A stretch of DNA of 8,430 nucleotides from Actinomycetes bacterium. GTDB lineage: Bacteria; Actinomycetota; Actinomycetes; Actinomycetales; Cellulomonadaceae. This document shows positions 1 to 5,973 of the stretch, piece by piece (within the stretch, counting starts at the first letter, position 1; each line of letters begins with the position of its first letter). The DNA lies in the NCBI GenBank assembly GCA_023388235.1, contig JAEWGQ010000396.1:1-8430 (forward strand), read 5' to 3'. A program made the translations under genes and the position numbers. The notes below the pieces were generated by a model that was given only the letters and a program-made list of their open reading frames with translations, made no database searches and had not been told where the DNA came from.

Positions 1-10
1 GGTCCCGGCC

Positions 11-61
11 GGGGCGGGTCCGGGTCCGGGCGGGCAGGTCGGGCGGGCGGGGCCGGGCGGG
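11..61 (+). other. G-run cluster, potential tandem G-quadruplexes
   Basis: Ten runs of three or four G occur in 51 bases on the plus strand. The loops are one to three bases, except one of six bases at 35-40. The runs split into two blocks, 11-30 and 41-57, each fitting the G3+N1-7 rule for an intramolecular quadruplex. The cluster begins about 15 bases beyond the 3' end of the minus-strand tRNA, so the G-rich strand is the template strand and any read-through transcript would be C-rich. No gene is evident in bases 1-75. Quadruplex formation is inferred from composition only. Confidence 0.5.
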
Positions 62-75
62 TCGCGCCGTGCGAG

Positions 76-147
76 CTCCGCCCCCAGGATTCGAACCCGG
101 ACCTCAAGGCTCCAAAGGCCTGCGTGCTGCCGTTACACCAGGGCGGA
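76..147 (-). tRNA. tRNA-Gln (anticodon UUG)
   Basis: This is a complete 72-nt cloverleaf on the minus strand. The acceptor stem pairs TCCGCCC (147-141) with GGGCGGA (83-77) and is followed by discriminator G at 76. The D-arm is GTG/CAC around a loop containing GG. The anticodon loop CTTTGGA (117-111) carries TTG at 115-113, which reads CAA glutamine codons. The T-arm is CCGGG-TTCGAAT-CCTGG. A G discriminator is usual for tRNA-Gln. The CCA end is not encoded (CTC follows), so it must be added by nucleotidyltransferase. The outermost anticodon-stem pair (27-43) is a C-U mismatch and the other four pairs are canonical. No U-tract terminator follows; the transcript runs into a C-rich stretch. The gene diverges from the TetR gene. 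Confidence 0.95.
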
Positions 148-244
148 CCGCGCGGGACCGGCCCGGCGTCGGCGGCCAGTCTGCCAGGCCGGGGCGCGCC
201 CGAGGCCGCCCCCACGGGCCCGCCGGGCCTGACAGGATGGCCCG

Positions 245-952
245 ATGGCCTCCGACACCCGGCGCACCCGCACGCCGCGCGCCCGCATGACCGCCACGCA
301 GCGGCGCGAGCAGCTGCTGGAGGTCAGCCGGCAGCTCTTCGCCGAGAAGGGCTTCGAGGGCACGTCGGTGGAGGAGATCGCGGCGCGCGCCGAGGTGTCC
401 AAGCCCGTCGTGTACGAGCACTTCGGCGGCAAGGAGGGCATCTACGCGGTCGTCGTCGACCGGGAGATCCAGGCGCTCACGGGCGCGCTGTCCTCCGCGC
501 TGGACGAGGGCGGGCACCCGAAGGTCATGGTCGAGCGGTCGGCCCTCGCGCTGCTGGGGTACATCGAGGACTCCGAGGACGGGTTCCGGATCCTGGTCCG
601 CGACTCCCCCGTGGCCCAGGCGACCGGCACGTTCTCGAGCCTGATCGGCGACGTCGCCACGCAGGTCGAGCACCTGCTGGCGGAGCAGTTCAAGAAGCAG
701 CACCTCGACCCGCGCACCGCGCCGATCTACGCGCAGATGCTCGTCGGGATGGTGGCGCTCACCGGCCAGCACTGGCTGGACGCCCGCAGCCCGAAGAAGG
801 CCGACGTGGCGGCCGCGCTTGTGAACCTGGCCTGGAACGGGCTGTCCGGCATGGAGCGCCGCCCGAAGCTCACGACCGAGGGCGCGCGCCGCCCGGCCGC
901 GCCCCGTCCGACGCGGGCGCCGCGTCCCGAGCCCGCGCCGCCCGCGGACTGA
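245..952 (+). CDS. TetR-family transcriptional regulator (Rv1019-like)
   Basis: This is a cytoplasmic DNA-binding repressor of the TetR family, 235 residues long. Residues about 18-64 form the N-terminal TetR domain. The helix-turn-helix at about 39-60 contains GTSVEEIAARAEVSKPVVYEHF and is followed by GGKEGIYAVVVDRE. Residues about 75-205 form the helical ligand/dimer domain. The last 30 residues are an Ala/Pro/Arg-rich tail, probably disordered. The text closely resembles, from memory, the actinobacterial Rv1019 type, which lies near glmU and mfd in mycobacteria; here a tRNA-Gln diverges from it. The ATG at 245 has only a weak AGG upstream (235-237). A second in-frame ATG at 287 (residue 15) would remove a basic 14-residue leader and leave the HTH intact, so the start is uncertain. 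The ligand and targets are unknown. Confidence 0.9.
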   Translation: MASDTRRTRTPRARMTATQRREQLLEVSRQLFAEKGFEGTSVEEIAARAEVSKPVVYEHFGGKEGIYAVVVDREIQALTGALSSALDEGGHPKVMVERSALALLGYIEDSEDGFRILVRDSPVAQATGTFSSLIGDVATQVEHLLAEQFKKQHLDPRTAPIYAQMLVGMVALTGQHWLDARSPKKADVAAALVNLAWNGLSGMERRPKLTTEGARRPAAPRPTRAPRPEPAPPAD

Positions 953-967
953 GCCGCCCGCGGCGGC
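953..967 (+). terminator. Short GC hairpin directly after the TetR stop codon
   Basis: GCCGCC (953-958) pairs with GGCGGC (962-967) around a 3-nt loop, starting at the base after the TetR TGA. No T-tract follows, so it is not a classical intrinsic terminator. It could be a weak terminator or an mRNA 3'-end stabiliser, or chance in GC-rich DNA. Confidence 0.25.
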
Positions 968-979
968 GCGCCCTTGCCG

Positions 980-999
980 GGGTGCGCGCGGGGGCACCC
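980..999. promoter_or_regulatory. 20-bp dyad, candidate operator for the MarR gene
   Basis: GGGTGC (980-985) and GCACCC (994-999) form perfect inverted half-sites separated by 8 bp. The dyad ends two bases before the MarR gene's -10 box and covers the expected -35 region. MarR proteins commonly bind imperfect palindromes of this size in their own promoters and repress themselves, so autoregulation is a reasonable inference. No binding is shown, and GC-rich dyads are frequent in this window. Confidence 0.4.
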
Positions 1000-1001
1000 G
1001 G

Positions 1002-1007
1002 TAGCCT
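1002..1007 (+). promoter_or_regulatory. -10 box TAGCCT, leaderless promoter for the MarR gene
   Basis: TAGCCT matches the actinobacterial TANNNT -10 consensus and lies exactly 7 bases before the ATG at 1015, so transcription would begin at or next to the start codon. There is no Shine-Dalgarno sequence, which agrees with a leaderless mRNA. No convincing -35 box lies at the right distance; TTGCCG at 974-979 is too far away. Confidence 0.55.
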
Positions 1008-1014
1008 CGCCCGC

Positions 1015-1551
1015 ATGTCGGCTGCCGTCCCTCCCGCGCCGGGGAGCGCCACGCCCGGGGCCCGCGACGAGGTGGACCGGATCGTCGCCGCGTGGGCCCG
1101 CGAGCGCCCGGACCTGGACGTCGCCCCGCTGTCGGTGCTGTCCCGCGTGACCCGGCTGTCCCGGCACCTGGACCTCGCGCGCCGGCAGGCGTTCGCGCGG
1201 CACGGCCTGGAGCCGTGGGAGTTCGACGTGCTGTCGGCGCTGCGCCGCGCCGGTGCGCCGTACCGGATGTCCCCCGGGGCGCTGCTCACCCAGACGCTGG
1301 TGACGAGCGGGACGATGACCAACCGCATCGACCGGCTCGCGTCCCGCGCCCTGGTGGAGCGGCTGCCGTCGCCGGACGACCGGCGCGGCGTCCTGGTCAG
1401 CCTCACGGACGAGGGCCGCGCCCGGGTGGACGCGGCCATGTCGACGCTGCTGGAGGTCGAGCGCGGGCTGCTCGCCGGGCTGCCGGCCGCCGACCGGGAC
1501 CGGCTCGCGGACCTGCTCCGCACGCTGGTCGCCCCGTTCGACACGCCCTGA
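1015..1551 (+). CDS. MarR-family transcriptional regulator
   Basis: This is a 178-residue cytoplasmic winged-helix regulator of the MarR family, normally a dimer that releases DNA on binding a small molecule or on oxidation. After a flexible Pro/Ala leader (1-16), residues 40-65 form the first dimerisation helices. PWEFDVLSALRRAG (67-80) begins the DNA-binding part, and TSGTMTNRIDRLASRALVER (97-116) is the recognition-helix region. The wing is DDRRGVLVSLTDEG (121-134), and a C-terminal dimer helix follows from about 135. The frame is open far upstream, but the ATG at 1015 is preceded by a -10 box at leaderless spacing and is the start that fits the family length. It runs in the same direction as the TetR gene, 62 bp downstream, and converges on the exporter permease with only 26 bp between stops. 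Autoregulation is likely from the upstream dyad; control of the exporter is possible but not shown. Confidence 0.93.
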   Translation: MSAAVPPAPGSATPGARDEVDRIVAAWARERPDLDVAPLSVLSRVTRLSRHLDLARRQAFARHGLEPWEFDVLSALRRAGAPYRMSPGALLTQTLVTSGTMTNRIDRLASRALVERLPSPDDRRGVLVSLTDEGRARVDAAMSTLLEVERGLLAGLPAADRDRLADLLRTLVAPFDTP

Positions 1552-1577
1552 CCGGCTCGGGCACGGCGGCGCGCGGG

Positions 1578-2741
1578 TCAGGCGGCGGTGGAGAGCGCCT
1601 CCGACAGCTTCACCCGCCGGCCGGTGCGCAGCACCGACCGCTCGTAGATCCGCGCACCGATGGCCGTGACCACCGCGGCCGACGCCAGCAGGATCGCGAG
1701 CGACAGCAGCGGCTCCCACCAGGACGCCTCCCCGAGGAACAGCCGGACCGGCATGCCCACGGCGGCGCTGAACGGGATGTACGACATCACGGTGAGCACG
1801 GTCGTGTTGTCGTTGAAGAAGATGACCCCGAAGTACGGGAGCATCACGAGCATGATCACCGGCATCAGGACCGAGCCGGTGTCCTCGATGCGGGAGACCA
1901 GCGAGGCGGCCGACGCGAACATCGCGGCGAGCAGCACGAACCCGACGAGGAAGAACAGGACGAACCAGGCCACCGGCGCCCCGACGAGCCCGAGCACGTC
2001 GTCCTGGCCGGTGACGACCAGCCCGACGACCGCGACCGCGGCGATGGCGGCGATCTGACCGACCGCGAGCACGGTGTTGCCGAGCACCTTGCCGGCGAGC
2101 AGGGCCCGCGGCGGGACGGTCGACAGCAGGATCTCGACGATGCGGGACTGCTTCTCCTGCACCGTGTTCTGCGCGATGGTGCCGCCGAACGACGAGGCCG
2201 CCATGAGGAAGACCGCGCCGAACAGCAGCGACACGATGTAGCGCATGCCGTCCGAGGTCACGGGCTCCTCGAGCAGCTCGACCGGCGGGGTGACGGCGAG
2301 CGCGCCCAGCACGTCGTCCGGCGCCGAGTCCAGGCCGACGACCACGACGCCGAGCGGGTTGTCCGCGTCGTCGTCGGGCAGCACGGCGGCGGAGACGTCC
2401 TCCGACTCCACCAGGGCGCGCGCCGCCTCCGCGTCGGCGGCGTCGACCGCCTCCAGCCCGTCGACGCCGGCGACCACGTCGGCCGTCGCGGGCACCACGG
2501 CGACCTTGGTGTCGCCGCCGCCGAGGGTGTCGCCCAGCACGGAGGTGAGGATGATGCCGCCGAGCGCCGCGACCAGCAGCACGATCGTCGAGATGATGAA
2601 CGACTTGGTGCGGACCTGGGTGACGATCTCGCGCTCGGCCACCATGAGGGTGCTCTGCAGCGCGCTCGGCGTCGCGGGCCGCGGCCGGTCGCCGGGACGC
2701 GGCTCGGGGGTGGTGGGGAGCATCGGGGTGCGGGAGCTCAT
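1578..2741 (-). CDS. ABC-2 type (NatB-like) exporter permease
   Basis: This is the 387-residue membrane subunit of an ABC-2 exporter, the partner of the ATPase encoded just upstream. The cytoplasmic N-terminus contains AEREIVTQVRTKSF (35-48), typical of NatB-like permeases, and is followed by TM1 at about 49-69. An acidic extracytoplasmic domain spans about 70-165. A cluster of further TM segments lies at about 166-190, 217-244, 256-283, 289-309 and 343-363. The cytoplasmic coupling stretch QNTVQEKQSRIVEILLSTVP (191-210) is the hallmark of the family. The frame is open well upstream, but the start at 2741 is fixed by an AAGGAG site 8 nt away and by its ATGA overlap with the ATPase stop, which implies translational coupling. 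The substrate is unknown. B. subtilis NatAB was linked to sodium export, but relatives in actinomycetes are mostly uncharacterised and drug or peptide export is as likely. Confidence 0.92.
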   Translation of the reverse strand: MSSRTPMLPTTPEPRPGDRPRPATPSALQSTLMVAEREIVTQVRTKSFIISTIVLLVAALGGIILTSVLGDTLGGGDTKVAVVPATADVVAGVDGLEAVDAADAEAARALVESEDVSAAVLPDDDADNPLGVVVVGLDSAPDDVLGALAVTPPVELLEEPVTSDGMRYIVSLLFGAVFLMAASSFGGTIAQNTVQEKQSRIVEILLSTVPPRALLAGKVLGNTVLAVGQIAAIAAVAVVGLVVTGQDDVLGLVGAPVAWFVLFFLVGFVLLAAMFASAASLVSRIEDTGSVLMPVIMLVMLPYFGVIFFNDNTTVLTVMSYIPFSAAVGMPVRLFLGEASWWEPLLSLAILLASAAVVTAIGARIYERSVLRTGRRVKLSEALSTAA

Positions 2742-3676
2742 CGGACCGTCTCCTTCGACCGCGCGGGGGCGGGCTCGTCGTCGTGGCGCTGCTCGTCGCG
2801 GACGATGTCGCGGAAGATCTCCGCGAGCCGCGGGCGGACGGGCGCGAACTGGGTGACCGGGGCGGCGTCGAGGGCGGCGCGCAGCACCCGCTGGGCGGTG
2901 GCCTCGTCGGCGTCGAACAGCGCGTAGCCGCCGTCGAACTCGACGACCCGCACGCCCGGCTCGGTGCGCAGCCAGCCCATGTCGCCCCCGGAGGCGATCT
3001 CGTACCGGGGCTCGGCGTACTGGGCGCGCAGCGCCTCCTTCTCGCCCGCGGCGCGGATCTTCCCGCCCGCGATGACCACCACGTCGTCGCACAGGCGCTC
3101 GACCACGTCGAGCTGGTGCGAGGAGAACAGCACCGGCACGCCGCGGGCCGCGTGCTCCTGCAGCACGCCGAGCACGAGGTCGACGGCCATCGGGTCGAGG
3201 CCGGAGAACGGCTCGTCCAGGACCAGCACCTGCGGGTCGTGCACCAGCGCGGCCGCGATCTGCGCGCGCTGCTGGTTGCCGAGCGACAGGTCGTCGACCG
3301 GGTCCGACAGCCGCTCGCCGAGGCCCAGCTTCTCGAGCAGCTCCCGGGCGCGCTCCGTGGCGGTCCGCCGGTCGTAGCCGTGCAGCCGCGCCAGGTAGGC
3401 GATCTGGTCCAGCACGTGCATCTTCGGGTACAGCCCGCGCTCCTCCGGCATGTAGCCGAAGCCGCGGCGCTGGTCGTCGTCCAGGGGGCGGCCGTCGAAC
3501 GTGACCGTCCCCGAGTCCGGCGTCAGCACGCCGAGCACGATCCGCATCGTGGTGGTCTTGCCGGCGCCGTTGCCGCCGACGAAGCCCGTCAGCTTGCCCC
3601 GGTGCACCTCGAAGCCCACGTCGTCCAGCACCAGGCGTTCCCCGAAGGTCCGGTGGATGCCGTCGAGTCGCAACAT
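2738..3676 (-). CDS. ABC transporter ATP-binding protein (NatA-like)
   Basis: This 312-residue cytoplasmic ATPase energises the permease with which it overlaps by four bases. Walker A is GGNGAGKT (34-41). GYMPEERGLYP (74-84) replaces the usual Q-loop, as is common in NatA relatives. The signature is LSLGNQQR (130-137) rather than LSGGQ. Walker B is VLVLDEP (150-156) with catalytic E155, the D-loop is SGLD (158-161), and the H-loop His is H187. A C-terminal domain (about 215-292) of the kind found in drug and Na+ exporters follows, ending in a charged tail. The ATG at 3676 has GGGAG 8 nt upstream. A TAGCGT box lies about 40 bp upstream, suggesting its own promoter. The same-strand two-component genes end 115 bp upstream, so the module is probably sensor-regulator plus exporter. 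The substrate cannot be read from the sequence. Confidence 0.94.
   Translation of the reverse strand: MLRLDGIHRTFGERLVLDDVGFEVHRGKLTGFVGGNGAGKTTTMRIVLGVLTPDSGTVTFDGRPLDDDQRRGFGYMPEERGLYPKMHVLDQIAYLARLHGYDRRTATERARELLEKLGLGERLSDPVDDLSLGNQQRAQIAAALVHDPQVLVLDEPFSGLDPMAVDLVLGVLQEHAARGVPVLFSSHQLDVVERLCDDVVVIAGGKIRAAGEKEALRAQYAEPRYEIASGGDMGWLRTEPGVRVVEFDGGYALFDADEATAQRVLRAALDAAPVTQFAPVRPRLAEIFRDIVRDEQRHDDEPAPARSKETVR
2750..2755 (-). promoter_or_regulatory. Ribosome binding site AAGGAG of the permease
   Basis: AAGGAG on the minus strand, 8 nt before the ATG at 2741, is the strongest Shine-Dalgarno match in this gene pair. It lies inside the last codons of the ATPase gene and selects this start from a frame that stays open upstream to 3092. 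Confidence 0.75.
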
Positions 3677-3716
3677 GTGTCGTTCTCCCGTCCCGCAGTC
3701 GCGTCGTCCGAGGTCA

Positions 3717-3722
3717 ACGCTA
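3717..3722 (-). promoter_or_regulatory. -10 box TAGCGT, candidate promoter of the exporter operon
   Basis: TAGCGT on the minus strand fits TANNNT and would give a 5' leader of about 35 nt before the ATPase ATG, enough for the GGGAG ribosome site. No clear -35 box is visible. If real, the exporter genes can be transcribed separately from the two-component genes. Confidence 0.4.
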
Positions 3723-3752
3723 CGGAGCGGGGGGCGGGCGCACCTCAGCCGC

Positions 3753-3789
3753 GGGGCGGAACCTGCGGGCTCCGCCCCCGGGGGGAGCC
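3753..3789 (-). terminator. Two overlapping hairpins between response regulator and exporter
   Basis: Directly after the response-regulator stop codon, the minus-strand transcript can fold GGCTCC (3789-3784) with GGAGCC (3773-3768) around a C-run/G-run core. It can alternatively fold GGGGCGGA (3778-3771) with TCCGCCCC (3760-3753) around a 10-nt loop. The two share bases 3771-3773 and the C-run, so they exclude each other. No U-tract follows. This could be a terminator-like element, an mRNA-stability hairpin or an attenuator; only the pairing is visible. Confidence 0.4.
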
Positions 3790-3791
3790 GG

Positions 3792-4526
3792 TCAGTCCGC
3801 CAGGCCGTGCTGGTAGGCGAACACGACCGCCTGCACGCGGTCCCGCAGGCCGAGCTTCATCAGCACGTTCGACACGTGCGTCTTCACGGTGGCCCGGCCC
3901 AGCACGAGCTCGGCGGCGATCTCGTCGTTGCTCAGCCCGCGCGCGACGAGGCGCAGCACCTCGGTCTCGCGCTCGGTGAGGCCGCCGGCCGCCGCCGGGA
4001 GCGCGCCGCCGGACGGCGCACCGGCGGGGGCCGTCCCGCCCGCCGGCCTCATCCCCGGGGCGGAGCCGCCCGCCACCGCGCGGGAGATCACGGCCCGCGT
4101 GACCTCCGGCGAGAGGAGGGCGTCGCCCGCCGCCACCGCGCGCACGGCGTCCGTGAGCTGCTCGGGACGGGAGTTCTTCAGCAGGAACCCCGCGGCGCCC
4201 GCGCGCAGCGACTCCAGCAGGTAGTCGTCGCGGTTGAACGTGGTCAGGACGAGCACGCCCGCGGTCACGTCCGGGTCGGCGACGATCTGCCGGGTGGCCT
4301 CCAGCCCGTCGAGCTCGGGCATCTGGACGTCCATGCACACGACGTCGGGGCGCAGCGACCGCGCGAGGTCCACCGCCTCCCGCCCGTTCCCCGCCTGGCC
4401 GACCACCGTCAGGTCCGGCGCCGCGCCCAGGATGGTCGCCAGCCCGGCGCGCAGCAGCGCCTGGTCGTCCGCCAGCAGCACCCGCACCGGCCGGTCCGGC
4501 CCGAACACGGTCGTCTCCTGCGTCAT
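3792..4526 (-). CDS. Two-component response regulator, NarL/LuxR type
   Basis: This 244-residue cytoplasmic transcription factor is activated by phosphorylation from the kinase encoded just upstream. The receiver domain (about 14-130) has the acidic pair D20/D21, phospho-acceptor D66 in VCMDVQMPELDG, T95/T96, and K117 in FLLKNSRPEQL. A LuxR-type helix-turn-helix (about 183-244) reads LTERETEVLRLVARGLSNDE and then ATVKTHVSNVLMKLG. Between the domains lies an unusually long Gly/Ala/Pro-rich linker (about 151-182). The ATG at 4526 overlaps the kinase stop as ATGA and has GGAGG 6 nt upstream, so the two are translationally coupled. Likely targets are its own operon and the adjacent exporter, by analogy with other sensor-regulator-exporter clusters; no specific binding site is certain. 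Confidence 0.95.
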   Translation of the reverse strand: MTQETTVFGPDRPVRVLLADDQALLRAGLATILGAAPDLTVVGQAGNGREAVDLARSLRPDVVCMDVQMPELDGLEATRQIVADPDVTAGVLVLTTFNRDDYLLESLRAGAAGFLLKNSRPEQLTDAVRAVAAGDALLSPEVTRAVISRAVAGGSAPGMRPAGGTAPAGAPSGGALPAAAGGLTERETEVLRLVARGLSNDEIAAELVLGRATVKTHVSNVLMKLGLRDRVQAVVFAYQHGLAD

Positions 4527-5842
4527 CGCGCCCCTCCCGCCCGCGGCGCGAGCGGCACCCGCGCCCGCACCAGGTACCCGCCGCGCCCGCGGGCGCCCGC
4601 CTCGAGGGTCCCGCCGTCCGACGCCACCCGCTCCCGCATCCCGACCAGCCCGAGGCCGCCGGACGAGCGCCGCGCGAGCCGCCGCCCGCCCGTGCCGTCG
4701 TCCGCGACCTCCAGCTCGACCGCGTCGTCCTCGTACCGCAGCCGGACGTCCACCCGCGCCCCCGTCCCGGCGTGCTTGCGCACGTTGGTCAGGGCCTCCT
4801 GGCAGATCCGGTACAGGTTGAGCGAGGTCAGCGGCGGCACCCGCACGGGGTCGCCGACCACCTGGAACGCCGCGTCCAGCCCGGAGTCGGCGGCGTGCTG
4901 CACGAGCTCCGGCAGCCGGTCGACCGACAGCGAGGCCACCGCGGGGGCGGTGTCGGTGACGTCGCCCGCCTCGCGGAGGGTGTGCAGCAGCCCGTACAGC
5001 TCGTCGACGGCCTCGCGCGCCGAGTCCTCCACCTGGACCAGGGCGGCGGCCGCGGCGTCGGCGTCGGTCGCCAGCACCGTGCGCGCCGCCGCGGCCTGCA
5101 CGCCCATCAGCGACACGTGGTGCGCGACGGCGTCGTGCAGCTCGCGCGCGATGCGCAGCCGCTCGATCGCCACCGCCTGCTCCTCCACCCGGCGCCGCTC
5201 GCCGACCAGGAGCCGGCCGCGGTACGCGGTGCGGGCCCGCTCCCGCGCGGCGTTCCACGCGTGCTCGCCGAACCACCAGGCCCCGGCGAAGTACAGGATG
5301 TTGGTGAGCAGCTGGATCAGCAGGTACGCGACGAGCGGCGAGAACGCCCCGGCGTTCGAGAACCCCTCGATGCCGTCGGGGTCGGTCACCGCCTGGAACA
5401 TCGCGACCAGCAGCCAGACGAACATCGCGACGACCACGGCCGCCCGCACCCACAGCGCGCGCAGCCGGTGCGCGTCCCAGGCGCCCACCGTGTACAGCGC
5501 CATGAACAGGGAGATGTTCGCGAACAGCGTCTCGGGCACCCGCAGCTCCGCCAGCGCGACGAACGCCGCGGCGACCACCAGCGCCACCGCCGCGGGCCAG
5601 CGGCGGCGCACGGCCAGCGGCGCGGTCACGGCGAGCACCAGCAGCACCGCGACCCACCCCTCGGCGGGGTGCTCGTACATCCCGGCCGTCCGCCCGAGCG
5701 CGAGGCTCAGGACGCCCCCGACCAGCAGCCCGGCGGCGAGCAGGACGTCGGCGCGGCGCTGGTCCGCGGTCACCGGCGGGCGGCGCCACCCGGGCGCGTC
5801 GGGGTCGTCGGAGGGCACGACGACGGGAGCATGCGGCTGCAC
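4523..5842 (-). CDS. Sensor histidine kinase, HisKA_3 (DesK/NarX-like) type
   Basis: This is a membrane sensor kinase of 439 residues from the start used here. It has a charged/Pro N-terminus and then about five or six hydrophobic segments between residues 33 and 190, with no large extracytoplasmic domain. This suggests sensing within or at the membrane (intramembrane-sensing style). The dimerisation/phosphoacceptor motif IARELHDAVAHHVSLM has the acceptor His at about 236. The HATPase part has NLYRICQEALTNVRKHA (N-box, N353), the DDGTGG motif (from 381) and GGLGLVGMRERV (G-box). It phosphorylates the response regulator whose gene overlaps its stop by ATGA. GTG codons at 5851 and 5842 are both possible starts. 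5842 is preferred because TACGGT lies exactly 7 nt before it (leaderless), whereas 5851 falls inside that box. The signal is unknown. Confidence 0.92.
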   Translation of the reverse strand: MQPHAPVVVPSDDPDAPGWRRPPVTADQRRADVLLAAGLLVGGVLSLALGRTAGMYEHPAEGWVAVLLVLAVTAPLAVRRRWPAAVALVVAAAFVALAELRVPETLFANISLFMALYTVGAWDAHRLRALWVRAAVVVAMFVWLLVAMFQAVTDPDGIEGFSNAGAFSPLVAYLLIQLLTNILYFAGAWWFGEHAWNAARERARTAYRGRLLVGERRRVEEQAVAIERLRIARELHDAVAHHVSLMGVQAAAARTVLATDADAAAAALVQVEDSAREAVDELYGLLHTLREAGDVTDTAPAVASLSVDRLPELVQHAADSGLDAAFQVVGDPVRVPPLTSLNLYRICQEALTNVRKHAGTGARVDVRLRYEDDAVELEVADDGTGGRRLARRSSGGLGLVGMRERVASDGGTLEAGARGRGGYLVRARVPLAPRAGGAR

Positions 5843-5849
5843 GGGGGTC

Positions 5850-5855
5850 ACCGTA
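5850..5855 (-). promoter_or_regulatory. -10 box TACGGT, leaderless promoter for the kinase operon
   Basis: On the minus strand TACGGT fits TANNNT and is followed by a 7-nt spacer and GTG at 5842, the same geometry as at three plus-strand genes here. There is no Shine-Dalgarno sequence at this start. A 10-bp direct repeat overlaps and precedes the box. Confidence 0.4.
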
Positions 5856-5958
5856 CCGGCCGCGCCACCGGCCGCGGGGGCGCCGACCGCCCCCTGGCGC
5901 GGGGAGCCGGGCCGGGGCCCGGGACCGGGACGGCCGCTGCGGGTCGCCGCCGGCCGCG
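5856..5958. repeat. Three copies of CCGGCCGCG in the divergent spacer
   Basis: CCGGCCGCG occurs at 5856-5864, 5868-5876 and 5950-5958. The first two are part of a perfect direct repeat of ACCGGCCGCG with a 12-bp period, overlapping and upstream of the kinase -10 box. The third ends three bases before the ABC-F -10 box. These are candidate regulator binding sites. The same 9-mer also appears inside coding sequence (for example at 893-901 and near 5213), so composition alone could explain part of it. Confidence 0.3.
5907..5922. promoter_or_regulatory. 16-bp GC dyad in the divergent spacer
   Basis: CCGGGCC (5907-5913) and GGCCCGG (5916-5922) are perfect inverted repeats around GG. The dyad lies about midway between the kinase and ABC-F starts. 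It could be an operator; dyads made only of G and C are common by chance here. Confidence 0.2.
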
Positions 5959-5961
5959 CCC

Positions 5962-5967
5962 TACCCT
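5962..5967 (+). promoter_or_regulatory. -10 box TACCCT, leaderless promoter for the ABC-F gene
   Basis: TACCCT fits TANNNT and lies 6 nt before the ATG at 5974. No Shine-Dalgarno site precedes the ATG, so a leaderless transcript is likely. No clear -35 box is visible. Confidence 0.5.
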
Positions 5968-5973
5968 TGCCGC

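Noticed and set aside
217..229. GGCCC-N3-GGGCC dyad between tRNA-Gln and the TetR gene as a TetR operator
   Set aside because: A 5-bp G/C-only stem is expected by chance, and neither a -10/-35 pair nor a second site supports it.
104..997. Minus-strand frame of 297 codons over the TetR gene
   Set aside because: The TetR frame has clear domain motifs and correct third-position bias; the antisense frame has neither.
1092..2927. Plus-strand open frame of 611 codons over the MarR and permease genes
   Set aside because: It is out of frame with the MarR gene and antisense to the permease, with biased composition and no motif.
2742..3092. Longer N-terminus for the permease using the upstream open frame
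   Set aside because: The upstream part is an Arg/Gly/Ala-rich shadow of the ATPase gene. AAGGAG and the ATGA overlap fix the start at 2741.
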